Positions 44,018-53,494 of a stretch of 64,000 nt of DNA are shown here, piece after piece. Below the pieces are notes generated by a model. The model did no database searches, had not been told where the DNA came from, and worked only from the letters and a program-made list of their open reading frames with translations. Where the stretch lies: positions 186,001-250,000 of the forward strand of contig CAVSAJ010000002.1 of the NCBI GenBank assembly GCA_963725895.1, given 5' to 3'. Positions within the stretch are counted from its first letter, which is position 1, and the number at the start of each line of letters is the position of its first letter. The position numbers were made by a program, and so were the translations under genes. The stretch is from Bog-473 sp963725895 (GTDB taxonomy: Bacteria > Actinomycetota > Acidimicrobiia > Acidimicrobiales > RAAP-2).

Positions 44018-44536
44018 ATGGAACTGTGGGAGCTCGTGGCGCGCGAGTCGTGCAGGGACACGCTGGCGCAGTACACCCACGCGGGTGACCGGTTCCTCCT
44101 CGATGAGTATGCGGAGGCGTTTTGCGAGGATGGGGTTCTCGAGATCCGAGGGACTGAACCTGCACGGGGGCGCGCCGCCATCGTGGAGCGTGTCGGCGGC
44201 GCCACGGGTGCCCAGGCCGCGCGGCGTGCTGTCGCTGCTGCCAAGACGCTCCCTCCAGCCGCGGCGCCGCCGGGTTCTCCAGCCGGGGCACCGAAGCGCA
44301 TCGTGCGGCACAACGTCACCAACATCCGCTTTGAGTCCGTCACGCCTGACGAAGCGGTCGTGGCGAGCTATTTCACGGTCTTCACCGAGATCGGACTTGA
44401 CCACATGGGTCGCTACCGGGATCACATGGTTCCCGTCGATGATCGCTGGTTGATCGCCCACCGCTTCGTTTCCACCGACTGGCGTTCGCCCGACACCACG
44501 TTCGGTGCGGGAACTGCATCTGCATCGAACTCGTAG
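44018..44536 (+). CDS. SnoaL/NTF2-like domain protein
   Basis: A 172-residue protein starting MELWELVARESCRDTLAQYT. The first half is the typical alpha-beta opening (AGDRFLLDEYAEAFCEDGVL EIRG region), a Pro-Ala rich insertion follows (residues about 70-90), and the second half has IVRHNVTNIRFESVTPDEAV, ASYFTVFTEIGLDHMGRYRD and RWLIAHRFVSTDW. NTF2-like folds serve as small hydratases, isomerases or ligand binders. The ATG at 44018 follows GGGAGG. No operon partner is evident. Confidence 0.75.
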   Translation: MELWELVARESCRDTLAQYTHAGDRFLLDEYAEAFCEDGVLEIRGTEPARGRAAIVERVGGATGAQAARRAVAAAKTLPPAAAPPGSPAGAPKRIVRHNVTNIRFESVTPDEAVVASYFTVFTEIGLDHMGRYRDHMVPVDDRWLIAHRFVSTDWRSPDTTFGAGTASASNS

Positions 44537-44753
44537 ACGACGTCGCCAGTTCGTCCCAGCCTGCATCCCCCACGGCGGCGGCGTCGTGCCGCAGTGACGT
44601 GCGACATGTCTCTACGTACGTTGCAATTCGCTACGAAGTCACAAGTTTTTCGTCTGTGCCCCGGAGCAGCCAATTCAATCGGCTGCGGTCAACCCGGACC
44701 CACAAGAAGCCGATGCAAGAGGAGGCGGCGAGTGCACGCACGAGGCGGGGGTG

Positions 44754-47700
44754 ATGTCGATGCAGTGGTGGCAACGGCGACTGAACAGAGTCACTCGCGG
44801 CCCTTGCCAGACGCGCTCGCTCGTACGGCTCTTCCTGGGCTCTCTCGGTGTACTTGCGATCAACGGCTCCGCCATCGTCGCCATTGCGCAACTCTCGCCC
44901 TCCCCGGCCGGCGCCTCGCCCTCGGTCGTGTGTACCTGGACCGACGCCTCGGGTAACGGACTTGTCAGCGTCGCCGACAACTGGTCACCGACCAGTAGCT
45001 GCGGCGGCACCTCGCAATCAGCCGACTCGGCGACGCTCACCGCGGCACAGCTGGTCTTTCCGGCCACCGTTCCCTCGGGTGGCGGCTCGCCTGTGATCGA
45101 CGAGACGCTCTCGATCGACTCGATCGTGCTCGACAACGCATACGCATTGACCACTCCGAGCGCGACCGGATCCGAGACCCTCACTCTGACACCGACGTCG
45201 ACGCCGGCCGTCGGCATTGCGGACACGACTGGCAACTCGAGCATCATTCCGTCGACGACGACTCTCACGATCGACGTGGCAAACGCGCAGGAGTGGGCTG
45301 TTGCGACGGGCTCAGTTCTGACCGATGCTGCACCGCTCTCCGGTAGCTTTGCCTTGTTCTTCGGTGACTCCAGCAATCGTGGTCAGGTGGTTCTAGATTC
45401 GGATAGTCCCGCTTTTGCGGGACAATTCACGATTGCCAGTTCCTCGGTTCAAGTCGAGACCGCCTTTGGACTTGGCGTCGACGACGCAGTCACGCTCTCC
45501 GGTACCAGTCCCCAGCTCTTGCTGGACAACACCGGCACCCCGTTTACCCTCGCCGACTCCTTGACCCTACTGGGCAGCAACCCCACTGTGACCGATGAGA
45601 GCGGCGATACTCTTGGCGGATCGTTGTCCGTTGCCACGAGCTCAACTGACATCTTCCTTGATGCATCAGCTACGGCACCTTTCACCATTTCGTCGTCGAT
45701 CACAGGAGGGCCGAGCACACTCAAGACTGAGAGCTCCGGTGGAGACGTGGTTCTCGACGGGTCCAACTCGCTTCCAGCGCTCACGAGCTGCGCCGTTTGG
45801 GCAGCGTCAGGCACAACGCAGTTGGCTCTCGGAGCGGCCTTTCCGAGTGGGTGCAGCCTCAACGTCAGCCTCGGGGCGGCGTTTGATCTGAATGGGTTCT
45901 CGATCACGACGGGCGATCTCACGGACGGGGTGGCAGGCCTCGTCGGCGCCGGCACCATCACGAACAATGGGTCCGCACCTGCCACGGTGACGGATGACGG
46001 TTCAGCCGACTCCTTCACGGGCGGGATCGACAACGGCACGAACACTGTCGCGCTTGCCGTTTCGGGATCTGGGGCGAATCTGCAGATCAGCGGCACCAGT
46101 ACCTACTCGGGCGGAACCACGGTCGGGGATGGCGCAATCCTCGCCGGGGGCGGTCCGGGATCATCCGACCCCTTCGGTACCGGCGGCGTCGTGGTCGACA
46201 ACGGTGGAACGCTGACGATGAACAGCGCGTTCAACGATGGTGTTGTCGCCAACTCGTTGGCGCTTGGCGTCGGGTCGCCCGGCACTGCCACCTTGCTCGA
46301 TGCGGAGGGCACGGGCGCGTCCTACTGGAGCGGCGGCGTCACGCTGGACGGAACGAACTCGGTGGCCTCCGACTCGACGGGCAACCTGGTATTGGACGGC
46401 GGCATCGCCGGAAGCTCTGAGGCCCTCACCGTCGGATCGGCGGGCAACGCCGGCGATGTGACACTGGCTCCGAGCACGTGCTCGGACGACACCTACAGTG
46501 GTGGGACGACCGTCGGCCTCGGCACCCTCGTGCTGTCCTGTCCGGTCGCCGCGGGATCGACCGCGTCGGACGCGATCACCGTTGCCTCGAATGGCGTGCT
46601 CCAGTACGAGCTTCCCACGTCCGGCGCAACGGTCCCGAACAACCTCGACCTGAACGGGTCCCTCGTCGATGACACCCCGGGTACCCTCACCTCCTCGGGC
46701 CTGGTTGCCCTGAGCGGCACCACCACTGTGTCCGCCACGAGCCAGGCGACGGGGATCGACTTCACCAACACCGTGTCCGGCGCCGGTTCGCTCACCGTGA
46801 CCGATGGAGGTACACCGTTCACCGCCGTCCTCTCGGGCACGAACACCTACTCGGGCACGACGACGGTGACGAACGTCACGCTCGATGTGACCGGATCGTT
46901 TGCCGGCTCGACGCTGACGGTGGGCAGCGGTGCCACCGTCGAAGGATCCGGCACCATCGGCGGCGTCGCCGGCAACCAGGGGATCGTCGCCCCCGGAACG
47001 GCGACCACGCCGGGCCTTCTCAGCGCCGTCAACCCCGTGGACTTCGATCCCACCCCCGGTGCGTATCTCGTGACGATCACGGGGACGACAGCAGGATCGG
47101 GATACTCACAGCTCTCCTCGACCTCCACTGTTGACGTCGACGGAGCTGCTCTGGTCGTCACGGACGCCACCACCGTCCCCTACGGAACCGTGTTCACCAT
47201 CGTGACGTCGTCAGCCTCGGGCTCACCCGTCACGGGCGCCTTCGCCTCACTCCCCGCGGGCACCACGTTCACCACGGCGGGCGGCCGTACCCTCAAGATC
47301 GGCTACACCGCCAACGCGGTCACGCTCACCGACGTCACCGGGTCAGCCCCGGGGACCGGGACGGGGCCAGCTCCGGTGACGGGCTATCAGCTGGCGGGAT
47401 CCAACGGGGGCATCTACGCGTTCGGCGGCGCGCCCTACGAGGGGTCCCTACCCGGTGACGGCGTCCACGTCTCGAACATCACGGCGATGACCTCCACCGG
47501 CGACGGCAGGGGCTATTGGCTCGTCGGGTCCGACGGGGGCGTCTTCGCCTTCGGCGCCGCCGCCTACGAGGGGTCCCTTCCGGGCGACGGCGTGCACGTC
47601 TCCGACATCGTGAGCATCCGCGCCACCAGCGACGGCAAGGGGTATTGGCTCATCGGGTCCGACGGGGGTGTCTTCGCGTTCGGCGACGCCGCCTACGAGG

Positions 47701-48152
47701 GCTCGCTCCCCGCCGACGGCGTCCACGTGTCCGACATCGTGGCGATGCGCAAGGCGGGCGACGGAGGGGGCTACCTCCTCGTTGGCCGCGACGGGGGCGT
47801 CTTCGCCTTCGGCGCCGCCGCCTACGAGGGGTCCCTGCCGGGTGTGGGCGTCCATGTCTCCGACATCGTTGGGGTGGACACCGTACAGAACGGCTACGTC
47901 TTGGTCGGGGCGGACGGCGGGGTGTTCACCTTCGGCCAGGCCGCCTACGAGGGGTCGCTCCCGGGCGACGGCGTGCACGTCTCTGACATCGTCGGCATCG
48001 CCACTGACAATTCCGGCCTCGGGTACGTCCTGGTGGGTGCGGACGGCGGCGTGTTCAACTTCGGGGACATCGCCTATCAAGGCTCGCTGCCCGGACAGGG
48101 GATCACGGTGCACGACATCGTTGGCATCCACGACACGCAGGCGGACACCTGA
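44754..48152 (+). CDS. Large secreted protein with PATR beta-strand repeats and C-terminal GYWLVGSDGG repeats
   Basis: A secreted protein of about 1,130 residues. An N-terminal signal segment (LVRLFLGSLGVLAINGSAIV) is followed by about 800 residues of Ser/Thr/Gly-rich beta-helix. This contains autotransporter-associated (PATR-type) motifs such as GTSTYSGGTTVGDGAILAGG, DDTYSGGTTVGLGTLVLS and GTNTYSGTTTVTNVTLDVTG, ending in GSGTIGGVAGNQGIVAPG. After a Gly-Pro linker come six repeats of about 44-50 residues. No beta-barrel domain, LPxTG or C-terminal anchor is seen, so it is probably released or held by the repeats. The start may be ATG 44754 or 44760. Confidence 0.85.
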   Translation: MSMQWWQRRLNRVTRGPCQTRSLVRLFLGSLGVLAINGSAIVAIAQLSPSPAGASPSVVCTWTDASGNGLVSVADNWSPTSSCGGTSQSADSATLTAAQLVFPATVPSGGGSPVIDETLSIDSIVLDNAYALTTPSATGSETLTLTPTSTPAVGIADTTGNSSIIPSTTTLTIDVANAQEWAVATGSVLTDAAPLSGSFALFFGDSSNRGQVVLDSDSPAFAGQFTIASSSVQVETAFGLGVDDAVTLSGTSPQLLLDNTGTPFTLADSLTLLGSNPTVTDESGDTLGGSLSVATSSTDIFLDASATAPFTISSSITGGPSTLKTESSGGDVVLDGSNSLPALTSCAVWAASGTTQLALGAAFPSGCSLNVSLGAAFDLNGFSITTGDLTDGVAGLVGAGTITNNGSAPATVTDDGSADSFTGGIDNGTNTVALAVSGSGANLQISGTSTYSGGTTVGDGAILAGGGPGSSDPFGTGGVVVDNGGTLTMNSAFNDGVVANSLALGVGSPGTATLLDAEGTGASYWSGGVTLDGTNSVASDSTGNLVLDGGIAGSSEALTVGSAGNAGDVTLAPSTCSDDTYSGGTTVGLGTLVLSCPVAAGSTASDAITVASNGVLQYELPTSGATVPNNLDLNGSLVDDTPGTLTSSGLVALSGTTTVSATSQATGIDFTNTVSGAGSLTVTDGGTPFTAVLSGTNTYSGTTTVTNVTLDVTGSFAGSTLTVGSGATVEGSGTIGGVAGNQGIVAPGTATTPGLLSAVNPVDFDPTPGAYLVTITGTTAGSGYSQLSSTSTVDVDGAALVVTDATTVPYGTVFTIVTSSASGSPVTGAFASLPAGTTFTTAGGRTLKIGYTANAVTLTDVTGSAPGTGTGPAPVTGYQLAGSNGGIYAFGGAPYEGSLPGDGVHVSNITAMTSTGDGRGYWLVGSDGGVFAFGAAAYEGSLPGDGVHVSDIVSIRATSDGKGYWLIGSDGGVFAFGDAAYEGSLPADGVHVSDIVAMRKAGDGGGYLLVGRDGGVFAFGAAAYEGSLPGVGVHVSDIVGVDTVQNGYVLVGADGGVFTFGQAAYEGSLPGDGVHVSDIVGIATDNSGLGYVLVGADGGVFNFGDIAYQGSLPGQGITVHDIVGIHDTQADT
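47381..48130 (+). repeat. Six tandem repeats GYWLVGSDGGVFAFG...YEGSLPGDGVHVSDIV
   Basis: The repeats are strongly conserved in DNA and protein. Each unit begins GYxLxGxDGG, continues VFAFGxAAYEGSLPG and ends DGVHVSDIVxI, with a four- to nine-residue variable link. They probably fold as beta-propeller blades. The similarity among units suggests recent duplication. Confidence 0.9.
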
Positions 48153-48215
48153 CGTTGGTGCACGCAGACTTGAGCCGCCCACTGAGTTCCGCGCGCCGGC
48201 TCGCCCGAACGAGCT

Positions 48216-50369
48216 TCAGTTGATCAGGGGGTCCCGCGGCAGGCCGAGGATGCGTTCGCCGATCTGGTTGCGCTTGATCTCCGAGGTCCCGCCCGCGATC
48301 GACATGCCGCGGTGCATGAGCACCATGAACGACGTCAGCATGCCGGCGCCTTCCGCATAGGCCGTCTCAGGCCCGCTCAGCGCGGCCATGATGGCCGCGG
48401 CCTCGTGGCCGATCTCGGACGAGACGAGTTTGGTGACGTTGCCCTCGGGTCCGGGGCCGCCGCCGACGACAGCTCGGTGCGCGCTGCGCATGTTGAGGGC
48501 GGCCATGACCTCGCTCTGCGCGATGAAGCGGCCAATCCGAGCCGCGCCGCCGCCCAGGCGTTCGGGGTGGGCGTCGAAGGGCCCGATGACCATGGACGCC
48601 TGCATCTGCCCTCCGCCGCCCCCGCTCCCGATGGACACGCTCTCGTTGCCGAGCGTGGCCCGCGCCACCGTCCAGCCACCGTTCACCGGCCCCACCACGT
48701 CGTCGTCGGGGACGAAGACGTCGTTGAAGAAGACCTCGTTGAACTCCGACTGTCCGGTCACCATGCGCAGAGGCCGCACCTCGACGCCCTCGGCATGCAT
48801 GTCGATGACCATCGTGGTGATGCCCTCATGCTTGGGAGCGTCGGGGTCGGTGCGGATGGTGGCCAGTCCGAAGGACGCATAGTGTGCGCCGCTCGTCCAG
48901 ACTTTCTGACCGTTGACGAGCCAGCCACCCTCGACCCGGGTGCCCCGGGTCTTCACACCGGCTGCGTCGCTGCCCGCATCGGGCTCACTGAAGAGCTGGC
49001 ACCAGATCACCTCCTGACGCAGCGCCGGCAGGACCCAGCGGGCGACCTGGTCGTCAGTCGCGTGCTGAATGAGTGTCAGGATCACCCACCCCGTGATCGA
49101 GTACTGCGGGCGAGTCACCCCGGCGGCGGCGAACTCCTGCTCGATCACCAGCTGCTCCACCGCGCCGGCCTCGCGTCCCCAGGGCCGCGGCCAGTTCGGC
49201 ATGACGTAGCCGGTCTCGATCATCGCCTCGCGTTGTGCCGCGGCGTCGAGCCCGTGGACCCGCTTCGCGAATGCGCGCACCTCGTCTCGCATCGGCTCTG
49301 CCTCTGGCGGGAGGTCGATGGTGCGGATGTGCCGTGTCCCGATCCGCACGAGGTCCGTGATGTCGCGGGCGGCTGCCTCGCCGTCGGTGACCGCCTCGAG
49401 CGCGGTGGCACGCCGCAGATAGAGGTGGGCGTCGTGCTCCCAGGTGAACCCGATGCCACCATGCACCTGGATGTTGAGATTGGCGCACTCGTCGGCCGCG
49501 CCGAGCGCAAGTACAGCGGCCTCGGCCGCAGCCAGCGTGAAGGGGTCGCCGCCCGTCTGCGCAGCTCGTGCTGCGTCCCAGACGGCAGCCGTTGCCAGCT
49601 CCGAGGCCACGAGCATGTTGGCGCAGTGGTGCTTGACCGCCTCGAAGGTGGCGATGGGCCGGCCGAATTGCACGCGAATCTTGGCGTAGGCGGCCGCCTG
49701 CTCGGTGCATTCGGTGGCGACGCCGGTGGCCTCAGCAGCCAGGATCACACGCGCCAGGTCGACGAGCGCCCGCCGCCCGCCGGCGATCACCTCGGCCGGC
49801 GCGCCGTCCAGCGTCACCCGCGCCGTGCGCCGCGTCGGATCGAGGTTGCCCGGGACCTCTACCGTCACGCCAGTCGCCGACGCGTCGACCACGATGGCGT
49901 CGTCGCCGGCCGGCAGCACGAGGACGTGGGCGAGGCCGCCGCCCAACACGGCCGGAGCTGTCCCGGCGGCCGTGCCTCCCGACACCGAGATCTCGGAGGC
50001 GAGCGCGACGCCACCGAACACTGACCCGTCGGCGAGGCCGGGCAGAAGGCTCGCCTTGAGCTCGTCGGATCCCATCTCGTTGATGGCGGCACTTGCGATG
50101 ACGGTGGGCACGAACGGCCCCGGAGCGATGTTGCGTCCGAGTTCTTCGACTACCACAACGAGCTCGGGCAAGCCGAATCCCGAACCGCCTTTGTCCTCGG
50201 GGAGGTGGAGGCCCAGCCACCCGAGTGACGTCAGATCCTTCCAGAACGTGGGCACGCCCTCCTCGGCCTCGAGGAGAGCCCGGGCGGCCCCCCGGGCGTC
50301 GTGCTTGGCCAGGAAGTCAGAGGCCGTCTGCCCCAGCGTTCGGTGGTCTTCGGTGATCGCGATAGCCAT
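48216..50369 (-). CDS. Fused two-module acyl-CoA dehydrogenase
   Basis: A 717-residue protein holding two dehydrogenase modules. Module one (1 to about 355) ends with VHGGIGFTWEHDAHLYLRRA and matches the enzyme at 24776. Module two has CQLFSEPDAGSDAAGVKTRG, GQKVWTSGAHYASFGLATIR, FNEVFFNDVFVPDDDVVGPV and GGTSEIKRNQIGERILGLPR, matching the enzyme at 25921. It thus corresponds to an alpha-beta pair in one chain. I start it at the ATG at 50369, where homology begins and directly after the promoter box; the frame upstream is non-conserved. Likely substrates are CoA esters of ring- or branched-chain acids, by analogy with ChsE1-ChsE2 type complexes. Confidence 0.92.
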   Translation of the reverse strand: MAIAITEDHRTLGQTASDFLAKHDARGAARALLEAEEGVPTFWKDLTSLGWLGLHLPEDKGGSGFGLPELVVVVEELGRNIAPGPFVPTVIASAAINEMGSDELKASLLPGLADGSVFGGVALASEISVSGGTAAGTAPAVLGGGLAHVLVLPAGDDAIVVDASATGVTVEVPGNLDPTRRTARVTLDGAPAEVIAGGRRALVDLARVILAAEATGVATECTEQAAAYAKIRVQFGRPIATFEAVKHHCANMLVASELATAAVWDAARAAQTGGDPFTLAAAEAAVLALGAADECANLNIQVHGGIGFTWEHDAHLYLRRATALEAVTDGEAAARDITDLVRIGTRHIRTIDLPPEAEPMRDEVRAFAKRVHGLDAAAQREAMIETGYVMPNWPRPWGREAGAVEQLVIEQEFAAAGVTRPQYSITGWVILTLIQHATDDQVARWVLPALRQEVIWCQLFSEPDAGSDAAGVKTRGTRVEGGWLVNGQKVWTSGAHYASFGLATIRTDPDAPKHEGITTMVIDMHAEGVEVRPLRMVTGQSEFNEVFFNDVFVPDDDVVGPVNGGWTVARATLGNESVSIGSGGGGGQMQASMVIGPFDAHPERLGGGAARIGRFIAQSEVMAALNMRSAHRAVVGGGPGPEGNVTKLVSSEIGHEAAAIMAALSGPETAYAEGAGMLTSFMVLMHRGMSIAGGTSEIKRNQIGERILGLPRDPLIN

Positions 50370-50373
50370 GCCT

Positions 50374-50388
50374 AAAATAGTACCCTCT
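50374..50388 (-). promoter_or_regulatory. GGGTACTATTTTAG box before the fused dehydrogenase
   Basis: On the reverse strand GGGTACTATTTTAG ends about five bases before the ATG at 50369, implying a leaderless transcript. It resembles AGGATACTCTTT in position and sequence, with two mismatches. The divergent LLM oxidoreductase gene starts at 50475. Confidence 0.4.
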
Positions 50389-50474
50389 ATTATTGGAATC
50401 AACCAGTGCCCACTGGGCCTGGGCGGGCACCGTAGCGGTCGGTGCGCGATGTCCGCCCATTGAGAGGAGCCGCA

Positions 50475-51503
50475 ATGAAGCTGGGCGCGACGGTGGGGAT
50501 GCGCGAGGACCCAGAGGCGTTCGCCGCCCAGGCAAGGCGGCTGGAGGACGCGGGAGTCGACTACCTGTGGACCGGCGAGGCGTACACGGCCGACGCGGTG
50601 TCGACGATGGGCTTCCTCGCTGCCGTGACGAAGAGGGCGCAGATCGGCTCGAGCATCCTGCCGCTCTACTCGCGTACCCCGACCCTTCTCGCGATGACCG
50701 CGGTTGGTCTCGACAAGCTGTCGGGCGGGCGCTGCATTCTGGGGCTCGGAGCGTCGGGCCCCCAGGTCATCGAGGGGTTCCACGGGGTGGCCTACGACGC
50801 GCCCATCGGGCGCACGAGAGAGATCATCGAGATCTGCCGCATGGTCTGGCGGCGCGACCGCCTCGTCCACGACGGCGTCAGCTATCACCTGCCCTTGCCC
50901 GAGGGACACGGGACGGGCCTCGGCAAGGCGCTCAAGATCATGGACCACCCCGTCCGAGAGCGGATCCCCATCTTCGTCGCGTCGCTCGGCCCCAAGAACG
51001 TCGAGATGACCGCCGAGCTCGCCGAGGGTTGGCTCCCGTTGCACTACTGGCCCGAACGCGCCGAGGGGCTGTGGCGACGCTCACTCGAGGCGGGCAGCGC
51101 GAAGCGGGAGGGCGAACTGCCGCCTCTCGAGATCGCGGCCGGCGGGTCACTTGCGATTGGCGACGACGTGGAGGGCCTCCGCGAACGAGACCGGCCCATG
51201 CTGACCCTGTACTTCGGCGGCATGGGCGCCAAGAACAAGAACTTCTACAACGAAGTCCTCAAGCGCTACGGCTACGAGAAGGAGGCCGAGCAGATCCAGG
51301 ACCTCTACCTCGGGGGCGACCGCAAGGGAGCCGCCGCGCTCGTGCCTGACGAGCTCATCGCGGGCATGTCACTCATCGGCGACTCCGGGTTCGTGAAGGA
51401 CCGTGTCGCCGCCTATCGGGACTCGGGGGTGACCATCTTGAACGTGCACCCGGTCGGCCCCAACGGACTGCGCGACGTCGAGACGATCGCTGGTTGGCTG
51501 TAG
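50475..51503 (+). CDS. LLM-class, F420-dependent-type oxidoreductase
   Basis: A 342-residue TIM-barrel flavin/F420 enzyme. It has KLGATVGMREDPEAFAAQAR, DAGVDYLWTGEAYTADAVS, IGSSILPLYSRTPTLLAMTA, LSGGRCILGLGASGPQVIEG with the Gly-rich phosphate site, and RIPIFVASLGPKNVEMTAEL. The group is typical of actinobacteria that make F420. ATG 50475 follows GAGAGGAGC, a strong ribosome binding site. It diverges from the fused dehydrogenase; a role in oxidising a hydroxyl, or reducing a double bond, in the same pathway is plausible. Confidence 0.9.
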   Translation: MKLGATVGMREDPEAFAAQARRLEDAGVDYLWTGEAYTADAVSTMGFLAAVTKRAQIGSSILPLYSRTPTLLAMTAVGLDKLSGGRCILGLGASGPQVIEGFHGVAYDAPIGRTREIIEICRMVWRRDRLVHDGVSYHLPLPEGHGTGLGKALKIMDHPVRERIPIFVASLGPKNVEMTAELAEGWLPLHYWPERAEGLWRRSLEAGSAKREGELPPLEIAAGGSLAIGDDVEGLRERDRPMLTLYFGGMGAKNKNFYNEVLKRYGYEKEAEQIQDLYLGGDRKGAAALVPDELIAGMSLIGDSGFVKDRVAAYRDSGVTILNVHPVGPNGLRDVETIAGWL

Positions 51504-51536
51504 CGATCCAATGGTGGCCACACCAGCGCGATCAGG

Positions 51537-53483
51537 TCAGCGTCTCGCCGCTTTGTCTACGTGCGCCCGACGCAACGCGTCCCAATCGCGCGGCGGCCGT
51601 CCTTCGAGGGTCGCCGCAGTCTCCTCCGCACGGAGGACCTCCTCGACCACCTCGGTCATCGAGCCTGGCAGGAGCAGCTGCTCCTGGTAGAGCGTCGCAC
51701 CCAGTAATCCATCACGGTCCCGCATCGAGCCCTGATAGCAACCACGCGCGGTGCGCGCCTTCACTGGGCGCAGGTCAAGAAGGACCCACTCGTCGGCCCG
51801 GATGTTCTCTTGGAACCACAGCGCATGATCGATGGACGGCCCACCCCGTCCGATGAGCGCCGAATCCTGCTGACCAAAACCTGTCCCGATGTCCGACACA
51901 TAGGTCAACGCGGCTCGATGAATCAGCGGGTCGTCGCCGAGAGGCGTTGCTGAGCGCACCCACACGCAGTCGGTGAACACGCCCTTCAAGAAGTCTGTCG
52001 GCGTGATCTGACGGACCTCGAGCAGCGGGTTCCAGACGCTCTGGGGAGTCGCGTCGGGTTCGGGTACCTCCCGCCTGGGTGCTGCATCGAAGACGCCGCC
52101 GTCCTCGCTTTCGGTGTGAAACGAGGTGACCATGGAGAAGATCACTTCGCCTTCTTGCACGGCGACTACATGGCGTGCCGAGAAGGAACGCCCGTCACGG
52201 TCGCGGTCTACTTCGAGGATCACAGGGACGTCGCTCCGACCCGCTCGTAAGAAGTACCCGTGGAACGAATGCGGGAGGCGGTCGCGCTCCACGGTGGCTC
52301 CTGCGGCCACGAGACACTGGGCCGCCACTTGGCCGCCGTACAGGCTCTGGCGCGGTCCGGCGTACGCGTTGCGCCCTCGGAAGAGGTCCCGGTCGACACG
52401 CTCCAATGTCAGTAGTGCTCGTAGGTCCTCGGCAGGCTCGAGCTCGGTCATCGCGACGCCGTCGCGCCGCACGGCTCGGACCCACCCGGCCCACGTCTCG
52501 ATCCGCTGCCAGAAAAGTTCCCGTGTCCCGGCGAAGTTGTGCATATGTCCCGTCCTCGGGCACACGAAGAGGTCCACGCTGTGTGCTGACTCGTATGCCC
52601 GTGGCTCGCCCCTCGGGTCGACCAGCACGTCACGTTCGCCCAAGGCGACGAGAACCGGGCATCGGATTGCCGCGGCCTCGGTCAGCACCGCGCCGGGTGC
52701 GAGGCACCACAGCGCCACCGTCATCGGCACCGTGGCCGAGCCCCAGGGCGGGACGTCGCCGTGCCGGGCGGGAAAGTCGTCGAGGTCTCGCACCACGACG
52801 GCAGGGTCGACGTCGTCGTAGTGGAATCCCCATGCCATGGCATCGGTGCGCACGATGTCGTTGCGGGCTGCGTCGTCGAGCGCCGGCCCGTTGGTGAAGA
52901 TCCCATCCGACGGCATGGTGTCGCGCGGGACCCACGGGCTGACGATGGGCGGCGTCCCGGGCGCAGTCGGAGGGTGCGTGTGCAGCGCGCTGTAGCCGAG
53001 GACCCCGATGCCGTCGTAGCAGTGGTACCGGCCCTGCTGCACGATGGTGAGGCAGCCACCCATCGACTGCCCGATGCCGATCGTCACGGGGTCCACGACC
53101 GCGCCGAGTCCGTCGATCAGGGTGCCCGCCGCCAGTTGCGCCAGGACCTCGGTTTCGGCCGCCTGGCTCGCCGCCACGACGGGCGTGTACGACAGCCGTT
53201 CGGGGTCGTGCTGCGAGCTGGCGCCCACACCTAGGTGGTCGAGCGACACGAAGATCCAGCCGCGAGCGGCATGCCAGCTCGCCTGCGCGCCTGACGCCGG
53301 TCCCGGCAGGTCCTCGGTGTAGTAGCCCCGCGCGTAGCCCCCGCCCGGCTTGCCGAAGCAGACGAGCGGATCGTCGGGGAGCTCGTCTGGCACGGTGACG
53401 GTGAGCGCCACATGAGCGGGCTCACCCAGATCGGCGGCGGCGGTGACGTCGACCTGCAGGTCGACCGCTCTGAACGCCGACAC
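51537..53483 (-). CDS. Alpha/beta hydrolase fused to acyl-CoA thioesterase II
   Basis: Residues 1 to about 344 are an alpha/beta hydrolase with the nucleophile elbow TIGIGQSMGGCLTIVQQG, an acid near VALGERDVLVDPRGEP and a His in CPRTGHMHNFAG. From residue 345 (MTELEPAEDLRALLTLERVD) the protein is a full-length TesB double hotdog: RQSLYGGQVAAQCLVAAG, DRLPHSFHGYFLRAGRSDVP, IDHALWFQENIRADEWVLLD and GCYQGSMRDRDGLLG. The junction contains ATGA with TGA in another frame, the normal arrangement of two coupled genes, so the fusion may be a product of an upstream indel. Start GTG 53483 lies 11 bases after the SDR stop. Confidence 0.82.
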   Translation of the reverse strand: MSAFRAVDLQVDVTAAADLGEPAHVALTVTVPDELPDDPLVCFGKPGGGYARGYYTEDLPGPASGAQASWHAARGWIFVSLDHLGVGASSQHDPERLSYTPVVAASQAAETEVLAQLAAGTLIDGLGAVVDPVTIGIGQSMGGCLTIVQQGRYHCYDGIGVLGYSALHTHPPTAPGTPPIVSPWVPRDTMPSDGIFTNGPALDDAARNDIVRTDAMAWGFHYDDVDPAVVVRDLDDFPARHGDVPPWGSATVPMTVALWCLAPGAVLTEAAAIRCPVLVALGERDVLVDPRGEPRAYESAHSVDLFVCPRTGHMHNFAGTRELFWQRIETWAGWVRAVRRDGVAMTELEPAEDLRALLTLERVDRDLFRGRNAYAGPRQSLYGGQVAAQCLVAAGATVERDRLPHSFHGYFLRAGRSDVPVILEVDRDRDGRSFSARHVVAVQEGEVIFSMVTSFHTESEDGGVFDAAPRREVPEPDATPQSVWNPLLEVRQITPTDFLKGVFTDCVWVRSATPLGDDPLIHRAALTYVSDIGTGFGQQDSALIGRGGPSIDHALWFQENIRADEWVLLDLRPVKARTARGCYQGSMRDRDGLLGATLYQEQLLLPGSMTEVVEEVLRAEETAATLEGRPPRDWDALRRAHVDKAARR

Positions 53484-53494
53484 GTTCCGCGTTC

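Noticed and set aside
47381..48130. Repeat array considered as CRISPR
   Set aside because: Units are about 130-150 bases, in frame, without unique short spacers and code for protein repeats; no cas genes nearby.
48312..50024. A 570-codon open frame on the plus strand opposite the fused dehydrogenase
   Set aside because: No domain is recognisable, composition is Arg/His/Gly-rich, and it is fully antisense to a strongly conserved gene. It is a high-GC shadow frame.
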